Shown one piece after another: positions 32,325 to 41,753 of a DNA stretch of 54,191 bases; position 1 is the first letter of the stretch, and every line of letters starts with the position of its first letter. The DNA comes from Gamarada debralockiae (taxonomy: Eukaryota; Ascomycota; Leotiomycetes; Helotiales; Hyphodiscaceae), in assembly GCA_002803225.1 (NCBI GenBank), contig NXFV01000190.1:1-54191 (forward strand), in the 5' to 3' direction. The position numbers and the translations under genes were made by a program. The notes beneath the pieces were generated by a model, which searched no databases, was not told the origin of the DNA, and worked only from the letters and a program-made list of their open reading frames with translations.

Positions 32325-33240
32325 ATGTATATTTCCATCTCCATCCCTGCCCTCGCGGCCTCCTCATTTCACTCAATCTCGGCTCCGCAGTCGCTCAGTT
32401 TCAACGCCCGGAAGGCGGTATGCCCCTTTGCTGCGCTCGCAAGGAGTCTCTCGAACGTAGTCAAGCTGAATGGCAGGGCATTAATTGTGAGCTCTCTTCC
32501 CAACTACGTCGCAAATCTATTAAACCTTGTTGATATAAAGACAGGCAGTCCGGGTATCGAAACAGAACAAGAACGGTATATGTGCGTAGATAAGGTAGTG
32601 CTGTGACTTTCCTGGACCTGTAAGTGCGTCTCTGAAGGCCAACTTAATACTATATGATGCTATACCACAGATGATCTAGGACGACGTGTTTCCCAGACAC
32701 TTGCGTGGATGCGAAGGTGGTGCTTACGTCAGAAGTTGAGTCCTCAACCTCTGCTCCAGAAGAGACTCGGTTTCCATGCTCAGCACATAATGACGGACCC
32801 CAATGCTGCGCTCACAAAGGGAACTTCTGAAATGATCGTACTAAATAGGTGGGCTATGATTGTGAGCTACCCTCCACCGAGGCTTCAAAACCCATGAAAC
32901 CTAGTTGACACAGAGAATGGCCTTTTCGGGGGACGAGGTCGGTGATGGGGAGTATCGGTACGAGAAAGGTTCGGTGGTGGACCGCTGCGGCGGGAATGCA
33001 CTGTAAGTACCTCGATGCTGAGCTCTTAAACTTCTGGAGGTCATCCTAATATTTTGTGACGCTGATATTGGCCAAACTTAGCCCGGCGAGTATCAGCAAA
33101 ACTGCGTGGATGTGGAGGTGGTGCCTACGCCAGAAGCTGCGGAACTCAAGGGCTTGAGAAGCGACTGGGTCGAATCGACTATTTGTGCCGGCGTCAGCAC
33201 TCAGGGTTTGGAAACCGAATGAAGGAAGAGAAGACGGTGC
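32325..33240 (+). pseudogene. Duplicated decayed exon-intron locus
   Basis: Blocks recur in the same order and at similar offsets: CTGCGCTC...GTGAGCT at 32431 and 32806 (offset 375, inner distance 56 in both), GTAAGT at 32620 and 33003 (offset 383), and TGCGTGGATG...AGGTGGTGC at 32702 and 33103 (offset 401), with a third partial copy at 32583. The GTGAGCT and GTAAGT sites head intron-like stretches ending in AG. Translations around the last block repeat C-V-D-x-K/E-V-V. The first exon would read MYISISIPALAASSFHSISA, a possible signal sequence. Frames do not join cleanly, so this is probably the remnant of a gene whose domain-plus-introns unit was duplicated. A LysM-like origin crossed my mind but is not supported well enough to assign. 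Confidence 0.45.
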
Positions 33241-33441
33241 GCAGTTTAAGTATGTTCTGTTTGGATTTGTCTCCTAAGATACTTTCTCGAGCCCCCCTCT
33301 AATTATCAATGAATGGCTTTGCTACGGTACTGTAGCTTCCTGGCGCCTATAACATATGTTCGCTCTTGTTCTCTTTGGAAACAAGCCTTGATCTCCCGCC
33401 AACAATCCCTCCCCCCTCTCTTCCTTCTCAATTTTAACATT

Positions 33442-33738
33442 CTAACCGCGCCCAACAACCTTTCCAAGAATGACCATCGGTGTTCCCTCCGTAAAATTCT
33501 TGACATCTCCCATGATCTCCGCTTCATCGTCAGCCACCGCCTTCGTGAGAGCCTCGGCGCTCTCCCATTCCAAGCAGCATTGGATACAGTGCCCGCTCGT
33601 TGGGTCCAGCTCGATAACCTGCCAGCTCTTCAATCCTTTGCTGGACCATTTTTTCTGAACCATTGGCATGTGGGAGGAAAGGTAGTACTTGAGGTCAAAT
33701 GCGGCGGCAGGGTACAGCAGGGTTACTGTCGCCGACAT
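33442..33738 (-). CDS. EthD-domain protein
   Basis: A 98-aa single-domain protein of the dimeric alpha/beta-barrel EthD family. Family features are visible: TVTLLYPAAAFDLKYYLSSH (first strand and helix with the conserved Y-Y-x-x-H-M-P), MVQKKWSSKGLKSW, the mid strand IQCCLEWESAEALTKAV and the end DVKNFTEGTPMVILGKVV. Proteins of this family include bacterial EthD and small fungal enzymes or helpers in polyketide and aromatic metabolism; a specific reaction cannot be inferred. The length is complete for the fold and no intron is needed. It stands alone between repeat-rich segments, with no biosynthetic genes nearby. Confidence 0.85.
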   Translation of the reverse strand: MSATVTLLYPAAAFDLKYYLSSHMPMVQKKWSSKGLKSWQVIELDPTSGHCIQCCLEWESAEALTKAVADDEAEIMGDVKNFTEGTPMVILGKVVGRG

Positions 33739-33903
33739 TGTGGATTGATATTGGTTGATGAGTTATAAGGTGAGTTTTGGGAAGGTTTGAGATTTGATTT
33801 CAATTGTGAATTCGGTTTGCTTTGGAAGCGGAAGCTATTTAGGACGAACATGCTTATTTATACCTGTATCCATTATTCTTAATCAGATATACATGTCAGA
33901 CGG
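33739..33903. other. Upstream region of the EthD gene
   Basis: Short spacer between the EthD gene start and the MITE-like element; presumably its promoter. Confidence 0.4.
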
Positions 33904-33905
33904 TA

Positions 33906-34145
33906 CGAAGGCCGCGGTCAAAAAGTCTTGATATTTTAGTGTACTATATTCAGGCCTTGTAATTGTCAAGTGTGCCCTGTAATAGCCTGTAATCTAAGCT
34001 AGGGCGCCTGTAAAATCAGTGTTACCTCCCTGAAGCGATTCGACGAGGGAAGCGCCCTGTCTCGTCGTCCGTTCCAACCAGCTACAGGGAGCTTACAGGC
34101 ACTCTGGCCCACTTTACAGGGCTCGCTTTAGGGCCGCGGCCTTCG
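33906..34145. mobile_element. MITE-like element with TA target duplication
   Basis: A 240-bp segment bounded by inverted ends CGAAGGCCGCGG (33906-33917) and CCGCGGCCTTCG (34134-34145), flanked on each side by the dinucleotide TA (33904-33905 and 34146-34147). There is no open frame inside. TACAGG / CCTGTA motifs occur in both orientations in the interior, suggesting extended folding. The TA duplication and short perfect ends fit a non-autonomous Tc1/mariner-superfamily element (Fot1/Pogo types in fungi); the superfamily is inferred from the duplication only. Confidence 0.7.
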
Positions 34146-34147
34146 TA

Positions 34148-35599
34148 GATAAAGGTTCTCCTCAACGGCCGTGTCAGCAATTTCGGACGATAAGCGGTAA
34201 AAGTGCGAAACGGCCAATGGGAAGCATTTGAACTCCATAAGGCCAATCCGAAACCATGCTTCGTAAATCACAGATTGGTGGACTCGTTCATTTTCGCTCA
34301 AGAGGAATGGTCAGATGCCACAAGCAATATTCATGAGGTAACATCCCAACCTTGTCCATCTGAGTTGTTTATTATCTCTTTTATGCAAGGCCTCAAAAAT
34401 ACTCAGGGACTCAACATTACATACTCCCCCTCAGCACCCCGCCCGTTTCACTCACCCTCGCCGTGATCAGAAATGCTGACCCCAGTGGTATTCTTCCATC
34501 CAGCCTCGGGTACAAGGCTGAATTTCGGAGATAAGACAAATCCGAAAATGCGATTTCCCTCTTGGGAGAGCCAGAGTCTCGGCGAAGTCAGCGACATATC
34601 GGTACGGCTCTTACATGTCGGCGAGCAGCACGACATCAAAAGAACTCTTTCTTTTTGAGTAATCTGCGAAGTAGAAGTCCATCTCTGTGGATAACCGCTC
34701 TTCTGTACGCCATTTCAGGACGGCCTTTACCCGTTACGAAGAACCCGTTTCCATGTTCGCGAAGGGTGCTGCAATATCATTTGCAATATGCTCTCTTCAG
34801 GGAAATCGTCTTCTTGCTTGAAGTCTTCGAAGGCTTGTTCACGGTCATTCAACTTTCGCCGTCGAGATTCCTGCGATTTCTGCACATTCAAGTTCATCCC
34901 AAACACTGGGAATCCCTTCCTTCAGCGAATTGCAATCTCGACACAACCGGCAGTAATACAGAATATCTTCCTTCTTTCCAAAATTTCTTTGAACAGAATT
35001 CTCTACTTTTGGCCTTTAATTCCCTGTTGAACGTTAGCTTCTTACTTGAAGTCTGCTCGCTTCAATACAGCTTGGGTCTACATCCGGCTGTGCAAATGTA
35101 CCACTAACGTGGGGGTTCCTCCAAAACAGGTAAGAGCTGCGATAACTCCTTACTGGAGCAGGGGAAGATCAGATGAAAGGAAACAAGCTTAAGTTTCTAC
35201 TTCTCAGAACAAATCATGGCGGCCCCTCACCCGACGATTCTGAAACGTGCTTAGTCGTGACACGACGTTTGAGAGCAACCCTCGCGAGTTGGAGGCTTCG
35301 AAGGCTGATGATTGAAACTTCAAAGCCTTCAAAGCCGGCATCGGAAAATGTCCGCTATTCAGCTTTCCCTCAACTTTCAGATAAGTCAAAACAACTGTCG
35401 CATCTTGGCATTTCTTGTCGTCGAAACACGAGCTTGTTTTGCCCTGGTTAACTTCGAGGTTAATGCGAGTCCTTTAAGCTTGATTCTATGGCCTGGTCTG
35501 GATCGCATCTGATTTCTGCGCTGATAATACTTTATTATTCAAATGTCGTCCTCAAGTGATTGCTATTCGTCCTATTGATGTTCTGGCTTATTTTTCAAA
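34148..35599. other. Intergenic, 1.45 kb, no gene seen
   Basis: Open frames up to 181 codons (34562-35107) lack motifs and overlap other open frames; none is accepted. The last 100 bases probably hold the SET-domain gene promoter. Confidence 0.45.
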
Positions 35600-36943
35600 A
35601 TGCTTCTTTCTTCAATAATACTGGTTGTCGCCTCCTGCTCAGTTGCAAGAGCAGGCCACTCATCAGATGTACCCAGTAACTCGAAAGCGCGAATCTTGGA
35701 GCTTTCAACTAATTTCACTTGCTCCGCTGGCGACCTTTTCACAACTCTCTCGACAACTCACGTTCATCCAGACCTCTCTTCGTCTCACCACTCGGGACCG
35801 CTCCTGGGTAACCAACCCACAGAATCATCAGCCCTCCGTAATGATCCTTGGACAGTCAAGCCAACATGTTCTTCAAGCAATGGGACCTCTTTTTGCGTCT
35901 TCACGGCTCTAGGCTTCTCACAACACCGCGGCATCTCCTTCCTCACCAAACCTCCAATTGCCGCCAAGATCGCCAAGTTTCTAGACTTCGCATCATCTAA
36001 CTCGGAGTCGCTCGCAGCACAAGACTCCCGCCCACCCCCATTTATTGTCACACAAATTCCCGGCCGGGGAATGGGACTCGTCGCAAACCGGACAATAGAA
36101 CGCGGTGACCTAATAAAAGTTCACCCCGCCATAGCGATTTTCCACAATGACGCAGTGGACAAGTCTTCTCCCCAATTCATCCACACCAGACCCCTCATGA
36201 AGACCGCGGTGGATCAACTGCCCCCACCCACCAAACAACTATTCATGAACATGGCAGCCCACAACGAGAGTGAAGAGCCCATCATCGAGCGGATCTACAC
36301 CAACACATTCGGGCTCGATTTTGGGGGCGAAGAGCATTCAGTGGTGGTGCCAGAGACGGCTCGACTGAATCATGATTGCAGACCAAATGCGATGTATTAC
36401 TTTGACCACAGGACGCTCATGCATTATACGCATGCTTCGCGAACGATTTATGCAGGGGAGGAAATCACGATTACCTATGTAGATCCACTGCTGACGAGGT
36501 TGCGGAGAAGAGAAGCATTGAAGAGAAGTTGGGGGTTTGAGTGTAGTTGCAACTTGTGTTCGCAAGAAGCACAGTTCACGAGGGAGTCGAATCGCCGTAT
36601 TTCGCATATCAAGAAACTCACGGAAGCATTTGAGGAGACTGGTAGGACTGAGACGCAAAGTGGAAAGAGGAGGATAAAAGGAACACCTGAAATGGCGGAA
36701 TTGTTGATCAGTTTGTATGAGCAAGAGAGACTTCACGCCAGTATCGCGGAGGCATACCGGCTGGCCGCTTTGAGTTATTCTGCGATTGGAAATGAGTGGG
36801 TGGCTCTCAAGTGGGCAATGAAAGCTGTGGAGACGGGACTGATCCACGATGGACCAAGAGAGGGGGAAGTGCTAGATATGAAGCGGTTCCTTGATGATCC
36901 GAGAAAACATTGGAGCTGGGAAGTCAACATTAATGGTGATTGA
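35600..36943 (+). CDS. SET-domain protein with signal peptide
   Basis: A single-exon 447-aa protein. Residues 1-19 form a classic signal peptide (MLLSSIILVVASCSVARAG). A SET domain follows at about 147-298, with GRGMGL (155-160), RLNHDCRPNA (255-264), GEEITITYVD (286-295) and the cysteine post-SET motif FECSCNLC (313-320). A helical C-terminal region resembles the tail of SMYD/SET5-like proteins. SET proteins transfer methyl groups from S-adenosylmethionine to lysines, usually in nucleus or cytosol. A signal peptide on one is unusual; related secretory SET-like proteins occur in filamentous fungi, but their substrates are unknown to me. The cysteines between 40 and 100 could form disulfides. 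The start is fixed by the signal peptide. Confidence 0.88.
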   Translation: MLLSSIILVVASCSVARAGHSSDVPSNSKARILELSTNFTCSAGDLFTTLSTTHVHPDLSSSHHSGPLLGNQPTESSALRNDPWTVKPTCSSSNGTSFCVFTALGFSQHRGISFLTKPPIAAKIAKFLDFASSNSESLAAQDSRPPPFIVTQIPGRGMGLVANRTIERGDLIKVHPAIAIFHNDAVDKSSPQFIHTRPLMKTAVDQLPPPTKQLFMNMAAHNESEEPIIERIYTNTFGLDFGGEEHSVVVPETARLNHDCRPNAMYYFDHRTLMHYTHASRTIYAGEEITITYVDPLLTRLRRREALKRSWGFECSCNLCSQEAQFTRESNRRISHIKKLTEAFEETGRTETQSGKRRIKGTPEMAELLISLYEQERLHASIAEAYRLAALSYSAIGNEWVALKWAMKAVETGLIHDGPREGEVLDMKRFLDDPRKHWSWEVNINGD

Positions 36944-37489
36944 AAATCGAGAGCTGCGGTTGAAGAGAATGGCTTCTGGTTTAAAGGAGCTATATTAGAG
37001 TAATTCTTCTGTTACTATTGTTGGGTCCAACGGAGTTTCACTAGAACTTATTTCTGTAAAGTATACCGGTAATTCAAGTTTATTTGAATCACTTCTGATA
37101 GCCCAGCCTTCGGTGTCTTGGTTTCTAGTAGAGTCTTTTCACTATATCCAGTGGAGGAAAAGCACGCTGAATTTACAGGGCTCTTGCCTAAGTTACGGGG
37201 ACTCGTGGCCCCGAAACTTTGACCACCGCCCCCATATTTATTACCCCGCACTGCTAGCAACGATTCTACTCCTCCAGGTTTATGAACGCATAGGCCATGC
37301 TGTACATTCTGCTTGGGAACTTCAGCAATGTTTTAGGCGTGATGGAGTGGACATAGGTCAAAATTGTATAGGGCAGCCAGCCAGCTGAACCGCTTCTTAC
37401 TGTCAGGTTCAATGGATACTTCAAGATATGCAGACAGAACCATGGATTTAACCCGCCATCAAGCGATCAATTGCTAGATGTCGTCACCA
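36944..37489. other. Intergenic, nothing recognised
   Basis: 3' region of the SET gene and unique sequence without motifs. Confidence 0.4.
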
Positions 37490-37920
37490 GAGGACTACGA
37501 ACTAGCAAGTTGCCGACAGTGAGGAGATTGACGTGATGAAAGACTACTGGAAGCTGACCAGCTTCAACCCGAGCAGAAACAGTCGGTGCAAGACATGCTT
37601 GAATCGTTAAAATCAAGTGAGGATGAGGACACCCAGATCCAAAAGATGAGCACGCTCTTGATGTCGATGACTCTGCAGAGTCTGAAAGACCATGACTAAT
37701 TTGATGGCACCATGGTTCATTTCGCAGCTGTCATTCGTTGGAGATGAGAACCGTTTGGGACGTGGTGATGGTTTTCATACATGCCTGCTGGCTTCATGTA
37801 CAGCATGCGGATATTGTTTATTGAGTACTCTCAACTAGCAGCTACAAGGAGCGATCAGACTTTGGAAGACATCGACCGATTTCACGAGCTATGCCAGAAA
37901 CACTTAATCAGACGCTCTCG
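37490..37920 (+). pseudogene. Broken C-terminal part of an unnamed selfish-type gene
   Basis: One frame from about 37535 reads DERLLEADQLQPEQKQSV, then DTQIQKMSTLLMSMTLQSL and KDHD, a TAA, and in the same frame FDGTMVHFAAVIRWR and a TGA. It then continues in another frame with MPAGFMYSMRILFIEYSQ and LEDIDRFHELCQKHL. Two stops and at least one frameshift show it is dead. The D-G-x-M-V-x-F-A-A-V...YMxAGxxY pattern reminds me of multicopy fungal proteins linked to telomeric helicases and C2H2/DUF3505-type proteins; this assignment is from memory and weak. It abuts the 3' end of the aspartic protease gene, which reads toward it. Confidence 0.45.
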
Positions 37921-37922
37921 CC

Positions 37923-39579
37923 TCACGGCAAGTTCTTCGTTGCAAAACCAATCAAACTCCCACCATAATCAAAAACCACAAACATGCTCTGATAAAGAGA
38001 GAGCGCAAGTACCGAACTGCCGGTAGTAGGCTGGATCGCACCATAGCAATACGTCGAATCCGGCACATCGTAGGCCCCAAAATTTAAATAGGCTCCATAG
38101 AGTCTGGCACTTGCTCCGCCGGGGGCAGTAAAGTGGAAATCTGGGAGTGTAGCAGTGCAAGGGAAGACATACTGCCCTTCGTAGAGTTCAGCACCTGAAA
38201 TTTGAGCCCAATATGCTGCGCAGACGGAGGGCGGAAGTATTGTTATTGAACTGCCTGTGTCGAGAATGACCGGTATAGTGAGCGACGTTGAGGCGTCGGT
38301 TCCAATTGAGTAGCTACTGATATTCATACCCCAGAAACCATAGCCATCGAAATTATAGGCCGTGGTGTAAGATACTGAGCCGGTGTACTGTGTAGAATCG
38401 AGCGCGTCGCCGAACGACCATGTGCCTCCTGAAAAGCCGTGGAAATTTACGGTAAACAAGGTTACTAGGCACGACGAGTCAGTCAAGCCATTTCAAACCA
38501 CATAATGCTGATGAGAATTCCTTTATTTGAGTACCGGGGGCATTGGGATTTGCACTCTGCACAAGATATCGCGATCTTCATTGCCATACAAGTAATTGAA
38601 CTTACAGCCAACATAAGCACTGAGGAAATACATGTATGTAATCTCGGAGGTCGGCCCCTGAAGCTGAGTGGTGTTCATGTCCATGCCGAATATCCCACTC
38701 ATACCGTAAGACGTAACAAAACTGTCGGATACATCTGTCGCAGCCTCCAGAGGCTGTATCACCGGGGAGTCAGTAATTTCCTAATGAAGAATGTCTTAAG
38801 AGCAAACGGAGTGATTGGCGCTGGGTGGGGAAATATCGGGGGTAAATGGAGTACACGAAAGTAAAACTGAGTGAGAGTGGGGAGTGGGAAAGCAAAGAGC
38901 TGATGTTCCCTACATAGCCACTAACGGCGAGAGAGCCATCCGTAGAGCCCATATTAAGGACTTCAGTATATACATCTCCAGAAACGTAACCGGATCCGTA
39001 GTTGATGTCGAAAGTCTGGCCGGAGAAAAGTTGTGAAGATGAAGAAGCATTGGGTGAGTACACGGCGTGACCAGCCGATTCTGAGGTTGGCATGAGGTCT
39101 GAAAAGACCCATAGGTCCGGGGAACCTGTGTCGAACCACACGTACAGTGTTTGTGAAGGGGTACCCACTTCAATGGGGAAGGCCCACCTAGGAAGGACAT
39201 AGTGCGTCACTGACAAACTCTATGACAAAGAAGGAATAACAGCTTACAGTCCATAGTCATCATAGCCAGTGAGGTTTATAAAGTTCAGACGCTCCTTCAG
39301 ATTCAAGTATCGTGCTCGAATACCAGCATAAACAGCTTCGGAGTAGGATTCTTGAATTTGAAGGGTATTGATATATTGTTCGGTGTAATTTATGGTCCGG
39401 GGAGACCAATTTGGATTCTTGACTTGATCGATACTGAAACTACCTGGGGTCTTCGATGAGATAGCCCCACTCTCCGCAGTAGCTTTCCAGTTAATCAAAT
39501 TCGAAGAAGTTGCCGATGCCACAGCCACGGCATTGCTGAGTGCGATCGCAACGCCGATGACATTAAGGAGAGAAATCAT
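37923..39579 (-). CDS. Secreted pepsin-family aspartic protease (A1)
   Basis: Exons 39579-39248, 39187-38914, 38753-38606 and 38464-37923 join in phase to 431 aa. A signal peptide (MISLLNVIGVAIALSNAVAV) and a propeptide precede the mature enzyme. Both catalytic aspartates are present: VWFDTGSPDLWV in the N-lobe and PVILDTGSSITIL in the C-lobe. FDINYGSGYVSGDVY, AATDVSDSFV, MSGIFGMDMN and LFTVNFHG mark the usual pepsin fold, and the C-terminus has MFVVFDYGGSLIGFATKN. An ATG five codons upstream (39594) is also possible. The intron at 38754-38913 has a weak donor (GTAGGG). It acts outside the cell at acidic pH in related fungi; the specific role is not visible. Confidence 0.9.
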
Positions 39580-40495
39580 TGTTTGACCTTGCACTATCTC
39601 GACTTCAAAAGCTTGGCCAACGCGAGTTTAAAGGCAGCAAAGTAAGATAGTCGGTAGTTGCAGAACTTTATAGCAAGACATCGGGCTGGAGAAACAACTT
39701 GCATTCCTCGAGCTCGAACTGAAGCTGACACCTTCAACCTTGCCAAGGCCCATGCATTGAAGTATTGATTTCGCCTCACACTTGCAGGCTCACCGGGAAA
39801 TAGACCAAAAACGAGTAAGCTCAAAGTGACGCCGTCAATGTCACACCAGCAGCCTCATAGACACCATGCAGGTAATCCTTATTCCACCATGCGGAAAGTA
39901 ACCACGTCGCCCACTGGGCAAAATAAAAATTCCGCAAAGCCAATAGAACGTCCTTGTTCGCACGGGACGTTTCCCGGATACACCCTCAATCTGCCGGCTA
40001 TTCTCAGCCCTGTGCTATGATCACACAGACCACATATATCGAGGATCTGGAAGCCAGGCGCAGTGGCTTCGTTTTTCGAAGATTTTGGCAAGCACGCCAC
40101 TCAAGCGCCGCACTAGTACAGATTATCTCGTCTAAATAGGCAAGGAGCTGAAGAATCGATGTAACTGTGGGCGGAGCATCATGTATGATCTCTGTCATTT
40201 GTTCACGTCCATAGGTGGAAAGAAGAGAGCCCCCGAATCTGCGCTTGCAGCACCCCAGACAAAAAGAAAGTTTAATACCGTCCAAAATTGTACTGTTTGA
40301 GTACCAGCAAAACCAAAAGAGAATCCAACCAGGACATTTTCACTTACGATTTTCAATTGCCACAGGCCACACTTTGGGATATCTGACTACCTTGTCCACT
40401 CCATCCATACACAAACACCTGCTACATTACCCAAACGGAACTTCTATACTCTATATGTAATGCAGAAGACAAGTCCATTCACCGCCCAAAATGCA
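39580..40495. other. Intergenic, no gene seen
   Basis: Between the protease start and the FAD1 stop. Open frames are short and lack motifs; none accepted. Confidence 0.45.
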
Positions 40496-41479
40496 TCACC
40501 AATCTCGTCCCAATCTCTCCGCGTTATCTTCCATCAGCTCATATGCCGGTCTAAATGTCTGGCCTTTATTCTCTGTCTCTGGACTACTAACTCCTGCTTT
40601 CAGAACCGGGTTCGGATGTGTATCGGTGGTGCCGCCCAGTGATGTATATCCTTGATCGTATAATGAACAATATGGGATTTCGAAATGTCGTATAAACTAG
40701 GTACTTCCATCAGTATTCCTCCCTTCACAGAGTTTGGGGGGGGAGGGGTCTCACAGCCCAAATCTCAGCATAATGCCAATCAATAACAGGATGTACCCTC
40801 ATAAAAGCTGGCCAGCCCTTATCCGTGGGATCGAAATGTGTGAGCATGTGCCCATGTGGATCCGTCCTCCTCGTCCCTACTAATATCGCCTTTACATTCT
40901 TGTGTTCTTCTAGATATAGTTTGAAGGCTTCTTTCATAGGCATAGCATAGCGCGCTAGGTCGAGGGAATATTTGGTTACGGAGTCATTGACGAAGGAATC
41001 GACTTCTGCAAACGGGTGCGGCGAGATTATGTAGACGGATTGGAGTTTGGTGGGGAGGGAGTGGGGGGCGCCAGGGTGGTTGGAGAGGGAGACGAGGAGG
41101 AGGATGAGTAGGACTAAGCAGTCTTTTCCGCCGTTGTAGGAGAGGGAGATTTCTTCTAGGCTGTGCCATTGTATATCAGCTTATTATCCAGATAATTCCA
41201 ACCCCACTTCACCCATCTTTCTCTGTCCCAGATCCGGGGCCCCGGAGGACTGATATACCTGTATCTCTCCAACGCCTCATCAATAACCCCCAATGCAACT
41301 CTCGTTTGCTCCTGCACCTGTTTCAACAACTTTGTCGGTTGCTCAGTCTCTAGGAACTCTTTCACGCGCACCGCAAGCGCGGTACAGATCGGGAGGATGT
41401 TGGGCTTCGCATTGGGTTCGGAATGGCCGTTGACGACGGGCGCATTGTCATCGGTGGACACGGGTGCACGCAGTGGCAT
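40496..41479 (-). CDS. FAD1: FAD synthetase (FMN adenylyltransferase)
   Basis: Converts FMN and ATP to FAD and pyrophosphate in the cytosol. Exons 41479-41259, 41160-40755 and 40696-40496 join in phase to 275 aa. The N-terminal helical extension contains EQTRVALGVIDEALERY. The PAPS-reductase-like domain shows the nucleotide loop EISLSYNGGKDCLVLLILLL, VGTRRTDPHGHMLTHFDPTD, RVHPVIDWHYAEIWAFIRHF, the IPYCSLYDQGYTSLGG block and the C-terminal RPAYELMEDNAERLGRDW. The second intron falls exactly between EIWA and FIRHFE, so reading through it would lose the essential C-terminal part. Introns are 98 and 58 nt. It lies 275 bases downstream of DBP4 on the same strand. Confidence 0.95.
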
Positions 41480-41753
41480 CTCGTTGACTGCGTTTATGAA
41501 TGTCCATGAGGATATTCGGAGAGAAAGGGTAAGGGAAGGGATGGCTGAGTGTGTAAGCTCGGTGAGATGGTGTGCGGCGATTTCTTAGCGTAAGCGATAC
41601 GTTGCCGAAAATGTGGGGTCAGGAGGGTTCTGTCATGAAAGGGGACTTTGATTGTCATAGAAGTTATTGGGTCTGTAACCACAAGATACAAGTTATGGCA
41701 ATGTGGTGAGTGATACAAAGGGTATCAACTACTTCATTTCTACATCAATTCCT
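41480..41753. other. Spacer between FAD1 and DBP4
   Basis: Contains the FAD1 promoter and DBP4 3' region; no gene is seen. Confidence 0.4.

Noticed and set aside
32325..33240. LysM effector gene
   Set aside because: Only a loose C-V-D ending and intron pattern resemble LysM units; frames do not join and key LysM residues are not clear.
34562..35107. 181-codon plus-strand ORF
   Set aside because: Composition is Arg/Ser/Leu-rich without domains, and other frames are open over the same bases.
29742..39579. Secondary-metabolite cluster (acyltransferase-3, EthD, SET, protease)
   Set aside because: No backbone synthase, oxidases, transporter or cluster regulator; the genes are widely spaced and separated by repeats.
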